Shown: positions 1 to 12,934, counted from the stretch's first letter. The stretch is DNA of 64,000 bases from Paramyrothecium sp. XJ0827 (GCA_020881915.1 JAJFPB010000001.1:868001-932000), one strand, 5' to 3'. The notes: generated by a model from the sequence alone, not told the origin. Made by a program: numbers and translations.

Positions 1-8
1 AAAGCAAT

Positions 9-1771
9 CTAGAAGCTCCTCTCCCACGCTAACCACCAGACTCCAATGTTTGTGGCAACGAGCAAATCCAGCATTTTCAGGCCGTCGTTGTAGACGATGA
101 GCTTGCCCAGCTTGGCCCGCTTGCCCCGGTTCCCCCCGCCGGCCCGCTCCTTGCCGAGGTTGACGTCGAACGGCGACACGGCGTCCTCGCTGTCGTCGTC
201 GGGCGAGTCGTCGCTCCTGTCGCCGCCGGGGCGCAGGAACTTGCTGAAGTGGCCTAGCCGCCGCGGCCTCTCGTGGCCTTCCTGGCCGGCGCCGAGGAGC
301 TCCGAGCTGGGCAGGTTGAAGCGCAGCTCGCTGACCACGCTGGAGGGGGCGCGCTGCCCTGCGTCGGCGGCGTCCCCCACGAGCGGGTTGTACGCGGACG
401 CCTGACCCTCGTGGAGGAGGTGGTGGCAGCGCAGGCTGCGCCCGCCGTTGCCGGTGCGGAACTCGCACCGCCCGTCCCAGGGGCTCGTGAAGGCGTACCC
501 GCGGGGCTTCATGCCGTGGTTGGGGTCGCGCACGGCGTAATCGGTGTCGGCGGACTGATCTGCCTCGAACGAGTTGGCCGAGGGAGCGCTGATCGTGCGG
601 CTGTGGCGCTTCCGCGTCTGCTGGAACTTGTCGCGGATGTTGGAGGTCCAGCTCTTGGTGTATGCCATGGTGACTCGCCTGGCAAACATGCCGCCCAACG
701 TGTGATTTCCGGGGTCAGGCGTGGCCATGCCGCTCTCTGTAGGCCGACCAGCGGGCCTGTTGCGAAATTTGGCGTAGCCTGACGTCTCGATGCGGACGTC
801 GATCGGTGGTTGCGTCGCTGACTGTGCGCGGGTCGGCGATGGCGGTTGGTTCGGGAAGTAGGACCTCTGCTCCTCCAGCGCTTGCTCCTCGAGAGACTGC
901 TCCAACTGGTGTGACGAGATCTGTCCCACGTTCCATTGATGACCCGTACTGGGGTCGCGGCGGATCAAGGTGAGAGTAAAAGGCGCTGCCGGTGGATGGC
1001 TGGCCTTACGTGGGGACGGTGAGCGGCTTGCTTGCAATTCGGTCATGGCGTTGGTTGGTGGTCGAGGCGGCAGTGCAGGTGGCATGACCCATTGGCTATT
1101 TTGAGAAACGGGACGATCGTCGTAGGTTGGGGCCATGTGGCGGGTGTCAGAGTAAGCACGATTGGAACGCGGGCCAACAGGCTTGCGTGCCAAGGGCTCA
1201 GGGACCAGGTGGCGGGTGTCTGGTCCATCATGGAGATTTGGTTGAGCTGCCATCGATATCGGTCGACGTTGGAAATCGCGATTCAAGTCCTGTGCTTGAG
1301 GAGGACGCTGCGCAGGGTGAGTTGACTGAGGATCCTGGAGGCCAGCTGGAGGGTAGATGTGGCGAGGGATGCTCTCGGGGGTTATCGGGCGAGCCTGGGC
1401 TGGCAGCGGCTTGCGGCGAATGTTCATGGAGGAGCCGCTGTCCTCGCTGGACCGGCCGGCCTCATCTTCTCGGATGGGCCCAGGCGTACTCAAGCCTGAT
1501 GAGTGTAGCTCCAGATGAACGTAGTAGAGAGAGCTTGCGACATCCTCAGCGGTGACATTTTTCCGCTGAGGCTTAAAGGGTGAGAGAATTATGTCTGGTG
1601 AGAGTCAGTGCGTGTGTGTCAACTTGGAGCCAGGTTTAATTTACCTCGAGTACCTGGAACGCGGGCTAGATAGAGAACCAGAGGCTCTTGGGCCTGCTCA
1701 GTAGGGTTGACGGGGTACGAGGGCGGATTAGAGGCCAGAATGTTGAGCGAGGCCAATGACCGCGCCTCCAT
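9..1771 (-). CDS. Conserved fungal low-complexity protein, function unknown
   Basis: Two exons, 1771-1645 and 1594-9, give 570 aa. The ATG at 1771 opens a short exon (starts MEARSLASLN). A 50-bp intron with GTAAAT donor, CTGAC branch point and CACCAG acceptor follows, and the joined frame reads into LSPFKPQRKNVTAEDVASSL. Without this first exon the long frame has only a TTG start, which is why I prefer the spliced model. The first ~70 residues look folded and conserved. The middle (~70-300) is rich in Pro, Ser, Arg and Gln and probably disordered, with PPALPPRPP, a potential SH3-binding stretch. From ~340 there is a more ordered part (SPWDGRCEFRTGNGGRSLRC) with conserved Cys/His, then an acidic patch and a hydrophobic C-terminus ending LVATNIGVWWLAWERSF. 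No enzyme motif seen. I recognise the type as a fungal conserved hypothetical protein, not a named family. Confidence 0.75.
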
Positions 1772-2481
1772 GGCCGAGGGAGTTTGCGAGGTACACGAGA
1801 GCAGTAGTGGATTTGTGTTGCCTTCGAGATTAAGAAAGGTTGAAAATCCGAGATTGCGTGTGACGGTTGATGTGGTGGTCGGAGAGACGCCGCTCCTCGG
1901 CAGTTGGTTGTGGATTCACGACCAGGGGTGGCTGTGAGTGTGAGTGTGTTGTTTGTTTTGCGTATAGTGCGGTGAGTGTGGAATGCACGAGGTAACTGCC
2001 ACCGACTCGGGCAATCCTATGTGTTGCAACGAATGTAGTCTAACGAGAGGTAAAGAGAAACAAGAAGGAGACGCTGACGATCCTGCGAGAGTGCCAAGGC
2101 AGACGAATTTGAATGTTGTGTGTTGTGGCCGCCTCGCATCAGCATCGGTGCTGAAGCATGAAATTGGCGAGCGGCGAGCAATCGTAAGCTGGCGTGGCTG
2201 TGCGAGCGAGGCGCCAGTTGGTCAGGCGTTCTAGCGGCTTCGCTGTTCAGCACAGTTCCTTTTCACGTCGCTTCAGGGGAAATTTAGAAATCTAGGTGCC
2301 TTGGCTTGGCCGAAAGAACCGGGGATCCCCAGCTGCCTAAAGGTAAAGACGGGGGAGACGAGTTTGCCTAGACAGGTGTCGAGGATGGGACGGCGGGCAG
2401 TTGAGTTGAGACGAAGCCGCGTGGCATGAATCAAAGCGAAAAGACACTCACGCAATCAAATCAATGCCCAAGTGACGAGTC

Positions 2482-2506
2482 TAAGGTAAGGTAAGGTAAG
2501 GTAAGG
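2482..2506. repeat. (TAAGG)5 microsatellite
   Basis: Five perfect tandem TAAGG units in intergenic DNA. Confidence 0.9.
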
Positions 2507-2940
2507 GTCAGGTAGCGGCGATGCCCATCGGGAGCGACTTTGGCGCTACTTGCTGCCTGGCGGGGCCGGCGACGTCATGTGCGGTATCGACGGGGTCGCA
2601 TTGGATAGAGACGGGACAATGTGTCGCCTTACATAAGCCTTTTTTATGGTCTTGGGTTTGTACAACTGTTCTGTTTCATGCGTCCATCATTGCCATTTCG
2701 CATTCACAGTCGCTACATGTTTGTCTGTGTTTCACTCATGCTTGGGTGATCGGCCAAGTCGAGGGCTGCACATGACTGCTCGGTACCGTATACGTGGTTT
2801 TGCGGTGACGAATTCAGCGGATTGAGCACGAGACCTCATCTGCCGGTTAGACTAACAAGATGCAACCGATCGGGGACCTTATTTTGTTTTGTTTTGGTTT
2901 AATTTAGCATCAGCCGAAAAGCCAAGCCCAACGGCCAGGG

Positions 2941-2970
2941 TCCAATCCATTCCAATCCAATCCAATCCAA
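2941..2970. repeat. (TCCAA)6 microsatellite
   Basis: Six 5-bp units, TCCAA with one TCCAT variant (second unit), in intergenic DNA. Confidence 0.9.
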
Positions 2971-3770
2971 TGTAGTTCAGTCCAGACTAGACAAGACATA
3001 AATGCCCCCAACAAGCGACGTAAAACCATTTCTCCAAATACGCACCGCGCGAGTGGCAGCTGACATCCAAGCTGTCTGGGGAGCTGACGTCTAGCTGACG
3101 CCACCCTCGCCCTCGTCATGTAAAACATGCTTCACCTCGCCGCACGATACTTTCGGCCGGCGGCTTACACCGTGACGCCGATGGTAGCTTGTCGACTCAG
3201 CCCGCGGCGCACGTCAATCCGATGACGAGAAAGTGTTCAACCTCACGTGCGCCGCAATTTGGGCCAGCTATTTTTGACATCTGCATCCCGGGACTTCGGG
3301 GCCAGGGATTCTGCCGAGGCATTGGCCGATCATCAAACTTCCGATGCATTGATCATCTGCATGACCTGGGGCCAGGACTGCGCTACATACGCAAACCGAC
3401 GCAGTCTTTTCTCACAGAAATGCTCGTTAACTCCCACGTACTCGCGCTACGCTAATCACCCGCTTCCGCCTTCCGCGCCACTAATCTCTCCCGCAAACCC
3501 TACGTCTGCTTCGGGCAGTCTGTCCTCGTCGTCGTGAATGGAAATCCCGTGTGACAGTTCCAGCACGGCGAGCTCGTCGCGCACGCCGTCACAGTCTCCG
3601 TGACGACGCCAGGCGCCGTCGTGCACCCGCAAGGTAAAGTGACGAACTCTGTCATGTTGCGTCAGTATTCAATTCCCGTCGTCAGAGCAAGAAATTGGGT
3701 GGGACTTGTTGGACCCTAAGATAGGATCGGCCAATGTAGGGACACAACTAAAGAGCACACAAGCCGATGA

Positions 3771-4301
3771 TCACTTACTATCCATGATGCAAAAGTCGCT
3801 CGAGCAGTTGAACTTGCACCCGCCCTCCACGCCGGGCCTCGTCGTGATCGTCACCGTCGGCACGCACGAGCTCGGATCATCCTTCGTGGAGCTCGTCGTC
3901 TTGGTGCAGCGCGTCGTCGGCTCTTTGATGATGTACGACGTACCAAGACACCCCGTGGGGCACTTGTCTTTGCAGCCGAGCGTCGTGTACGTGGTCGGCA
4001 CCGGCGACGGGCAGCTGCACGGGCGGGTGAGCTCTCTGAGCTCTAGGCATGCGGGCTGCGAGCAGGTGCTGCAGGCCTTGGTGATGGAGGTGATGGTCGG
4101 GCAGGGCTTGAGGGCATCTAACGCCACGCATTAGAGCATAAGCCGGGCGGGCATGTAAAGCTGCGATGGGATCTACCTTGAGGTCGTGTTGTGATGACCC
4201 TGGATGTGAGTCAGTCGCCGTGCGCATGAACCCAGCAGTTGCACTCACGCTTCGAGGCCAGCCACCAGCAAAGTGGCAAGTAGAGTCACGATGAGTTTCA
4301 T
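3771..4301 (-). CDS. Small secreted cysteine-rich protein
   Basis: Exons 4301-4249, 4199-4177 (23 nt) and 4117-3771. The first exon encodes a clean signal peptide, MKLIVTLLATLLVAGLEA. Intron 1 is GTGAGT with a CTGAC branch and CATCCAG; intron 2 is GTAGAT to GTTAG. The mature part (~115 aa) has about 16 Cys, Thr-rich spacing and several C-x2-C and CxxxC pairs (ACSTCSQPAC, CKDKCPTGC), as in fungal secreted wall or effector-like proteins. The frame's TGA (3771-3773) lies inside a perfect donor GTAAGT starting at 3778, so a further intron may replace the last two codons with a terminal exon starting near 3715 and ending at 3669. No enzyme domain; an effector role would be inference only. Confidence 0.7.
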
Positions 4302-4380
4302 GTCCGATCAACTTGGTGAATCGAGAAAGCTGATTGACGCAAAGCCTCTTGGATTGATCGGGGAGACAGCTTCTGGCTCA

Positions 4381-4387
4381 ATATATA
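4381..4387 (-). promoter_or_regulatory. TATA-like box of the secreted Cys-rich gene
   Basis: TATATAT on the minus strand, about 80 bp upstream of the ATG at 4301. Confidence 0.4.
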
Positions 4388-6594
4388 CATTCAGCTGTTC
4401 CTTCAATCCGAATCAGTTCGTACCTCCGTGTTACCCCTTGGGTGCATTGCAGGATTCCACGTGGCGAACAAGTATGCGATGATAAACCGCCATTCGGCTC
4501 ATCGCTCCACCTCCCATTCGCTCAACAATCGAACCCTCGTAAAACCCTGTGCTAGCCACCTCAGCTGAACACCCAAGCCGTAGCTAAAACCCCGTATCGC
4601 TTACCGCCTTGTGCATGATCGTCGTTTCCCGGCACATATATGACCTGTCATCCAGCCTTAGATGACCCCGAATGGTGGCTAAGAAGCATGTCGGCCGACG
4701 AAATGCCGTTTCAGCGAGGGACTGACTGGAATGGGCGAAGGCGTGTGTGAACAGAAGAGAACCCCGCAAAGAGGCGTCCCCTGAGAGGCGACAGCGCCTG
4801 GATTCAGGCAAATGCATAAACGAAGGGAAGCATGGCGCTGGAGCATCCCCTCCGTGGTACGAGAATACGGCTGAAGTGCCGGGAGCGAGAGGTTGTCAAA
4901 TCGCATTTACATCACCAGAATATGCTCCTCCTAGTGCAGGTCCGGACAGTGTTGATCTCCATTCAAGTAAAGATTTTGTTGTCCAGACAAACTGCATATT
5001 TGTTTCGAGATGATCCCTAGAATATTCAACGTTTCGTGTGGTTTCGATCACAGCTTGACTCACTTTGCGGCTGAGGTTGAGTCTCGGAAAAGACTGGCTG
5101 CCAGAGAGCTTGCAGCGGCCGCCGGCCTGCAACACAACCTCGCGTTTAGCATTGCCAAGGCTTCGGCACTAAGTTTCTCAACGTCCCTGCAGATGGCTTT
5201 ACGGCTGTCGCTGCAAAGTGCCCTCGATCGTATATCTGTTGTACATACTGCACGTGCGAGTCGGAGTAATCATGCCCACGGCGGACAAGGCTGGCAAGGG
5301 CCAGCTATCCAGTGAACCGGACGTTTCGTGAACTTGTGGGCCAGCCACAGTGAATGCATGCCCCAAGCAGACACGGATGCTATGTTTGGGGTTTTAAGGG
5401 GGGAACAGGTCATCCCGAAAAAAGTATGTAAGTGCGCGGGATGGTGCATCCAGAATGAGTATGCATTGCGACGTAACTGATTGCAACGGGAGGTCAGTGT
5501 CACCGCAGGGCTGAGCTTGCAAGTTGAGTTGTGGCTGTCTACACACACGACTTCAAACATGTCGAATGCTTCAATAGGGATGCTGGCCCCATACCAACCG
5601 CTGCTGGGTTTGGTTGAAGGCAGAACGTGAAATATGGCAAGCCGGATGAGTTATTACCCGTGCTCCCCAGAATCGGTCGCAATACTGTTCATCCGAGCAA
5701 CATATCGTAAGTACCAGTCCTTAATGCTTGCATGTAGCTGCACGCAACACTCTCGCACCTTCACCCAATAATTATGCGCGGTAGGCTTGCACCTGGCAGA
5801 TGATGGAGCGTATCTCCTCAGGACATGTCGACAATGATGCAGACCTTCAAGACCCCCCTCAAGCTGATAGTGAGGACAGTATGAAGCAGGGAAGTTGGCT
5901 CCTTGGAGACGCGCTATTGTCCACGCATTGGTGATTCTATCGCAATAAATTTATTGGAGCCGGCACTGGATACTGTCAACACAACATAGCTACTTGCTGT
6001 GCGATATTTCTTGCACTCTCCGATTGATCGTTGGTGCAACAAATATATTCAGCCAATGAGCATGTCACCTTAGAGGCTCATATTATTTAATCTGATGGTA
6101 TTATACATCGAACAGGTCTAATGTACCAAATCTGGTGCTACCAGGACCATATACCAAAAATTCTGTCTTTAGAAGTCGCAATGCTACTCTTGGGCTACAG
6201 CAGCTGAAGAAAACACCTTTGTCTACTTGTATTCATAAGTGAGTGCTTAGCTGTCATCGGAAACAATGGCCTAGGGAATGATAAGGCGATTAGCTGGAGG
6301 GGACGATGTCTAAGAAGACCTGGAAGTCGAGGCGTCCATAGGCGGCGAGGATCCAGGATCGAATGAGTTCGCGATGATATCCTGTCCTGCAGAGAGTGAA
6401 AAGGGGCTCCCTTGTCCAATGCGAAATGCCATGTGCAGTGATTTTCTACGCCGAAGCTCCATTGCTTAAGACTCTAAGGACCAGAACTGTTTCCCCATTT
6501 TGCTATTGTGAGAATCAAGAACGGCCACCATCAATGATGATCGAGAATATGCTTAAATGGTGGAAGGAAAGAAAAAGACAATCAAGCTGAAGTC

Positions 6595-6915
6595 CCTTCA
6601 GACGCAAAGTATAAGAAAATAACTCTTGATATTCTCATATAAAGCTTTTACTTTGATAGACTTTAATATTTAATTAAGTTCTTTAATCCAAATGAAAGTT
6701 TATAATAATTTTATGCTCTTTTAAATTTCTTATTAAAAGGTAATTACTAGGTACTTATCTAGTCTTCCCGTACTAATAGCAGCCGCTAATAAAGCTCTCA
6801 ATCAAATCCTTCTAAAAAGATTCAGATTGTATAGAATTTTCTTCATATTTTTATTAATTAATTTTAATAAAGGTTTTGTAACCAAGTTCGTATTTTAATC
6901 TTGATTAGTAGTTTC
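6595..6915. repeat. AT-rich block, possible RIP-degraded repeat remnant
   Basis: About 320 bp that is visibly much richer in A and T than its surroundings, with many TA dinucleotides, TTAATTAA-like runs and stops in all frames. In filamentous ascomycetes such abrupt AT-rich islands are usually transposon copies mutated C to T by repeat-induced point mutation. No transposase motif survives, so the class cannot be told. Confidence 0.45.
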
Positions 6916-7497
6916 TAGATGTGCAATCCCGTCTCCTTGTCAACCTTTTGATGCCTTCAACAACCTTCAATGTAAGAAAACGTCAAATCGTCTGAACACC
7001 CGACCATCACTTCGATGATCTCACACCACTATCTGGCAAGTTGATAAGTGCAATTCCGCGACGATTAGTACTACCCCTGTAATTAAAGAAAGAGTTTCCA
7101 CACAAGCTAACTATAGCACCCACAAAGTCATACTAGCTGGGCTAGCCCTAGTGTCGGTATGCTCAACGGATTTATTGGGATGATGCTTTTGATCAGTTTC
7201 TCGGAGTTGTGCATTCGCTTACTTCATCTTGGGCACTGTGGCAAGGCGCATTTCGGCCTCCGTGCGGGGTGACCCCTCTCAGCCTCAATCATTGCATGGG
7301 GTGGTGAGCAGATATTGGCAACGTTGAGCGTGGGCACACGGCGACTTTGCTTCCCTTTCATATTGTTTCCGGATATCTCTTTGACCATATCGCTTGTTTA
7401 AAAATCAGCAAGTCAGGCCCATAGGCAACATCGAAGGAGTGTAGTAGTGTAAGTCAAAGAGGAAGCATCGTTTGCTTCTTCCTACCAGCACAACCTA

Positions 7498-10400
7498 ATG
7501 CCTCAACCTACCCGCAAGGGATTGAAACGTTTTTTCCATTCCCTGGGTCGGAAGGAAGAATCCAAGAGTGGGGAAGGTTCTCTAGAGCCCGAGAATGGCC
7601 GCCTGGGCCAGACTCCAGCCTCACCAAGGCTGCGGCCACAGCCGAACATCACCAGTGAAACAATCAGTGACCAACCATCCAATCGCGTAGATGCCCCCAC
7701 GAGAACTTCAACAAACACAGGTAGAGCTCCTGTACGAGACGAGAGCCTCGGGGACCCGGCTCAAGATGCTGGCCCAGTTACGCAGTCGCCGGCACTAGTG
7801 GTTGAGGACTCACCTACCGCTCTTATCTCCTCTCGCCTTTGGACCGAAGCGTACAACAGCCTCAAAACTGAAGAAGCCGAGCTAGTGGATACATATGAGA
7901 AGATATTGAGTCAGCATCTTGTGGCAGGTAAGTCAAAGAACAATGTCTCAATTTACGTCCTGGATTATGTACTAACATCCCCCAGAGAGCACGGTGTGGG
8001 TCACTCGCACTGCTGTAAACATGCTTGTGGACTGCGATGAGCAGACGCGCTTTGCTCGCATGAAATTCATTGTCCAAAAGTCGATCGAGAAATCCACCAA
8101 ACATGAAGGCATCAAAGATGGTGTCGTCCAAACTGCCACTTTTATCGCAAAGCTAAAGTCTGTGGTCGGTGCCATGCTGGGACCTAACCCACCTGCTGCG
8201 ATGGCTTGGTCAGGAATCTGTGCCTTGCTCCCGGTATGTTGACCCTTGACAGTAATTTACAACCCAAGAGAAAATAAAGTGGCATTACCTATATATTACT
8301 CTGCTGACGTTTCCTGTCAGATTCTTATCGGCCCTTTCGTTGCAGACAAGGCCATGACCGATGGACTTAATCATGTGATAGCGCGATTAGACTGGTACAT
8401 GAATCTGACAAACGTGCTGCTCGAAAATAGTTGGACCAGTAGCTCCGCATTCTCTGAACTCCGTGATGGTGTTGAAGGACGGATTGTTGCAGCTTACAAA
8501 TCTTTACTGCAATACGAAATGCAAAGTGTTGCATATTGCTATCGTGACCACCCGATTGTTAGAGGCATGAAGACCGTTTTAGGTTTCAATGATTGGGAGT
8601 CGCGGAGTAAGAGTATTGAGACTATGGAGTCCCTCCTGGATAAAGACATATCGCAATACACAAACCAAAAGATGGGTTTACTTCTTGGGGACTTGACTGG
8701 CTCTGCCAGCTCACTCAGCGACATCGCTAGCGACACGAGACGCATGCTTGAACAGCAGGGAGATTTCTATTCGGCGCTGGAGACAAGGGAGACGGACGAA
8801 CTTAAACGAGGTCGTAACAAGATCATTGGCCAGTTTAGGACAACCAGTTACACAGATCAGAAGGTGTTCAATCCGGTTATTGTCCCCGGGACATGCGAGT
8901 GGTTCCGGAACCACGAAAAGTTCAAGCAATGGCAGGGTGAAACCAACGGATTGCTCCTTGTTTCCGCGGACCCCGGGTGTGGCAAGTCCGTCTTGGCCCG
9001 CCACTTAGTTGAAGATGTTCTGCCATCCGACGTCTCCGCTGCTGTATCTGTTTGCTATTTCTTCTTCAAGGACAACCCCGAACAGCGGAGCCTTCCCAAC
9101 GCCCTGTGTGCTTGGCTACACAACATTTTCAGCAACAACCCGGCCCTCGTGGATCCCTGCGAAGAGAAAATCTTGACAGCTGGCCCGCGACTCATGTCAG
9201 ATGCTACAGCTCTCTGGGAAGTATTTCAAAGAGCAGTTGACCATTTAGACGTGTCTCAAGTTATTTGTGTCTTGGATGCCTTGGATGAGTGCGAACCCAA
9301 TGGGTGTCGCACCCTCGTTCAGCTTTTGCGGCAGTTTTTGCTGTCGATTGGCCCAAAACGAACGCGACGCCATGTTAAATTCCTGATTACCACCAGAGGG
9401 TACCCTGAAATCTTGGAAGACTTTACAGGATTCGAAGCTGCGTGTATACACTTATCTGGTGACAAAAAAGAGGAAAAACAACAGATCCAGAGGGAAGTCG
9501 GCCTTGTCGTCGACCACCGCTTAGCTGAGCTCTCGAACAAGAAGACCCTGTCATCCGAGAGACAAAGTCAGATTCGGGCGGCCCTGCAGCAGCGCGAATC
9601 GGAGAACAGGACGTATCTATGGGTCAGCTTAGTATTTGACGTGTTACACCGGAACTTTAACGATACATCTGAAGAGTGGGAGCGGTTGATAAAGAACCCG
9701 CCGACTACGGTGTTCCGAGTTTACGAAAGTCTTTTGAGTCGCATCAAAGCCGAAGATATCGAGCAAGTCAAGCTTCTGCTAGACCTCATTATCGTCGCAG
9801 AGCGGCCGCTCACCCTACGCGAGCTAAATATCGCCCTTCAGGTACGGGATCGCACGGACATTGATTCAGAAAAAGAACTGGGCCTATCTTCGAACAAAAA
9901 CTTTCGTAAATGGCTGATTGCTACCTGCGGATTCTTCGTCACCGAATATGACGGTAGGGCCTTCTTCATCCATCAAACAGCGAAGGAATTTCTCCTACAA
10001 ACCTCGAAGAAAGGGGAGTTTACGGCGAATGAGCCAGGCCAGCAGCACGCGTGGAGATGTTCTGTAACGATGTCGCAAGCTCATCGCTCGATGGCAGAGA
10101 GTTGTATAGCCTACTTGTCGTTGAGTTTCTTCCGCTGCCGAGAATTTCGAGAGCTATTCGCAAAGGGGTGCTCGGGAACTAGTTTAGCTTTAAGCTCCTT
10201 ATCCAGCTGGAGTTTTGATGATGTCGTCTGGAATTTCCGATACCTAGGCTTCTTCGACTATGTCATTCGATTTTGGTTGGGCCATTTTCGTCGTGCCCAG
10301 GAGAAGAAGCCAGATGGAAAAGGCATTCATGACATTGGTGCCGGGTTCGAGGAGCGGTATTTTTCTCTTTTTGACGTTAAGCCACCCATTTCCATGCCCT

Positions 10401-12058
10401 GGCTAGTCATGGCTGTGCTTTCCCCCATGGAAACATGTTCCTACGAGTTGATGAACCAAGAGTTGCGCTATGAGCCATCCGAGAAGCCAAACCCGTCGCC
10501 TCAGCTCGTCGAATCAGTTACGATCGCTTCGTTAGCAGCGTTGTTTGGCCATGTTAGGCTCTTACAGCGACACTTCGATTACAGCACTGTCATCGATTCT
10601 GACCATACCAGTAGTTCTCCGCCTATTGAGGTCCATAGCGATAAAGGCGTCCCTTTTTTCGATTTTGAAGAGGCTTCTCATAAGCTCCCGGAGCCTCGAG
10701 ACCAAACTGTATTTTTCGCTGCGGGTGCTGGACATATCCTTTGTCTCGAACAAATCCTGGTTCCAGGTTCTCCCCAGATAGAAGCAAGGGACGGACTACT
10801 AAGAACCCCCCTGCACCTCGCTGCTTTCCATAAGCAATCCTCGGCGATTGAACTGCTTCTTGATAAGGGGGCCGATCCGAATGTCTTGGACGAAGCCGGC
10901 TGGGGTCCCCTAGACTACAAAGCCTACAACTTGAGGAAATCTTCGAGTAAGCAAGACTCCATCAACAGCATTCGGTACTTGGTGTCCAAGGGAGCGAGAC
11001 TTAGCCCGAACCTACGCATCAAGTCTCATCGACAGACGACTTCCCGCCCACGAATAAATAATCTACTCCACTTAGCCGCTGGTCTTATAATCGAGGCGTA
11101 CCCCAAGTGGCAAGATCTGAAACGACCGTTTCGTGGGCGTTTACTTAGCCCTTCCGACTTTGCAGAGATAGCGGAGCAGTCTAGCTTCTTCCGGACGGCT
11201 CATGAAGAAAGCTTAGTGAAATTCCTTGTCTGCTCAGGAGAAGACGTTAACATCACTGACATAAAGGGCTTGACACCTCTGCACGTTGCCTGTGGGGGTG
11301 AAGACAAGGTGTGGAACGCACTGTTTCTTCTCCAGCACGATGCTGATATCAACGCTCGAGACAATGCCGGACAGACGCCACTCCACAAAGCTTGTATTTC
11401 TGACTTTAGAGATAGTTCAGCAATTATAGCTGTGCTGCTCAAGCACGGAGCTTGTGTGAAAATAGCAGACAAGGTCGGACGCATGCCTCTTCACCTGACA
11501 TGCGATTCCAGCACCTGTGATAATGCTCTGATGCTTGTCGGGGCAGGAGCACCAGTTAACGCACCTGGCTTTAACGGCATGGCGCCCCTATCGTGTGCGG
11601 CGGCAAGCACGCAAGAAGCCGGTGACGATCACCTAGTTCTGCTTCTTAAAAACAGCGCCGAGATACATGGGCGGGACAAGAACGGCCGCACGGCGCTTCA
11701 CCATGCCTGCCTGGCGTCAAAGGTGAAGCGAGTGAAGACGCTTCTTGACGCAGGCGCTGATATTGAGGCTCGAGACGAAATGCATCAGACCCCGCTTCAC
11801 TCAGCTTGCCAAAGGTCTGACAAGGCCGTTGTCGGTCTTCTTCTCGCCAGGAAAGCAGACGCGCTCGCGGTAGACAGGAAGAAGCACACTCCACTAGACA
11901 TTGCTGTGAGGAACGAGTTACGTGAAATTGTCACGATGATGGCGCGGCATCTTGGGGTTAGCCTAGATCGTTATACAAGGGAGGAATGGTGGAGGGAACG
12001 ACAAGACGTGAGCGACCACTACTTGCCAAGTGGTCTGGTTCGTAGACGTAATATGTGA
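7498..12058 (+). CDS. NACHT-ankyrin STAND (NLR-like) protein A
   Basis: Exons 7498-7927, 7986-8233 and 8321-12058 give 1,471 aa; both introns are canonical (GTAAGT...CCCCAG; GTATGT with CTGAC branch). Order of parts: basic amphipathic N-terminus (RKGLKRFFHSLGRK), Pro/Ser-rich linker, then a helical region from ~115 (LWTEAYNSLKTEE) of the type found N-terminal to NWD-NACHT NTPases. The NACHT domain has Walker A ADPGCGKS at ~442-449 and Walker B VICVLDALDE at ~540-549. Ankyrin repeats run from ~1050 to ~1430 (TPLHLAAF, TPLHVAC, TPLHKAC, TALHHAC, TPLHSAC). Fungal STAND proteins are signal-activated switches linked to non-self recognition and programmed cell death; the ligand sensed by the ankyrins here is unknown. 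Intact, no lesion seen. Confidence 0.88.
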
Positions 12059-12735
12059 AATGGAGGGGCACGGTATTTCTCTTCAATGATTGAATGGAAA
12101 GACTTTTCTATGGGCCGTTCTGACATCATGCATGCCGTCGGGAATATCTACTCTTGATTAAGTGATATTGGAAAGCTAGTGTTGAAACCAAGTTCTGGTG
12201 AATAACACGCTATCCGCCCTGCAAGCACAATATCAAATAAACCATGGCTGTTTGTGCCAGATTAGTGCAGTTCTTACGCGTTCCGTCTGTCGGAAGTTTA
12301 GTTTCGCAGACTGCGAGTTTAGATTAATGCTCTTTCATGATATACGGCCGTTTGCTTCAAGAAGCGTATGCAATGATGCACGTGGCTCCCCGGAACGCTC
12401 CAACGCTTAAGGTTGAAAGCACCCCGACGGGCCATATCACACGCTCCACAATTGTACTTCGAGGAATAGGATCAGACAACCGGTGATCTAAGTCGTTGGT
12501 GTGCAAACCATGTTCTATATTCTACCTCACTCGGCGATGTAGATTAGACCCACTGCACTGCTTTTCCCCATCGTGCGGTGTGGCCGAACCTGCAGGACGG
12601 ACATGACAAAACTTGTTTCATTCTGCAAGTGAAAAGGTAAATCAAGAAAGCAAATTGAGGTGCACAATGCGGTAGGCAGATAGATCAGAACCATTCAATC
12701 TATCTCTTACTCATGAGACTTCAATTGTGCAATGT

Positions 12736-12741
12736 CACGTG
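12736..12741. promoter_or_regulatory. CACGTG box
   Basis: Palindromic E-box (Cbf1/bHLH type), about 195 bp upstream of the synthetase ATG. Weak evidence alone because 6-bp sites occur by chance. Confidence 0.25.
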
Positions 12742-12768
12742 GGTGGATCGACTACTCCGATGCGGCTC

Positions 12769-12775
12769 TGACTCA
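12769..12775. promoter_or_regulatory. Gcn4/CPC1-type site TGACTCA
   Basis: Exact consensus for the bZIP regulator of amino-acid starvation (Gcn4; CPC1/CpcA in filamentous fungi), 160 bp before the ATG of the tRNA synthetase gene, a class of gene often under this control. Confidence 0.5.
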
Positions 12776-12813
12776 CAAGACTCTGAAACCAATCCCAACC
12801 TACTCACCAATCA

Positions 12814-12820
12814 TGACTCA
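12814..12820. promoter_or_regulatory. Second Gcn4/CPC1-type site TGACTCA
   Basis: Second exact copy 45 bp from the first and 115 bp before the ATG. Two copies within 52 bp make functional binding more likely than one. Confidence 0.55.
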
Positions 12821-12934
12821 TGAATAGGAGCAGCGCATGTACTTGTTATAAACCCTCCAATCTCCTAAGCCTTGTATTAAGCCAATTTTGCATGAGCCCA
12901 TCGCAGTTGTTTAATTGCATCGCCCCAAATTGAC

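Larger units (their letters stand above)
1772..3668. other. Intergenic, no gene seen
   Basis: About 1.9 kb between two minus-strand genes. Only short frames without coding character. It holds two pentanucleotide microsatellites (listed separately) and probably the promoter of the upstream minus-strand gene at its left end. Confidence 0.6.
4302..7497. other. Gene-free 3.2-kb stretch
   Basis: No frame with plausible coding character or splice-linked homology was found on either strand. It contains an AT-rich block (listed separately) and the promoter of the STAND gene starting at 7498. Confidence 0.5.
12059..12934. other. Intergenic region with the promoter of the valyl-tRNA synthetase gene
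   Basis: No coding frame of note. The right part carries two TGACTCA sites and one CACGTG site, listed separately. Confidence 0.5.

Noticed and set aside
3706..4134. Plus-strand frame of 142 codons opposite the Cys-rich gene
   Set aside because: The minus strand gives a signal peptide plus three in-phase exons with canonical splice sites; the plus frame has no such support.
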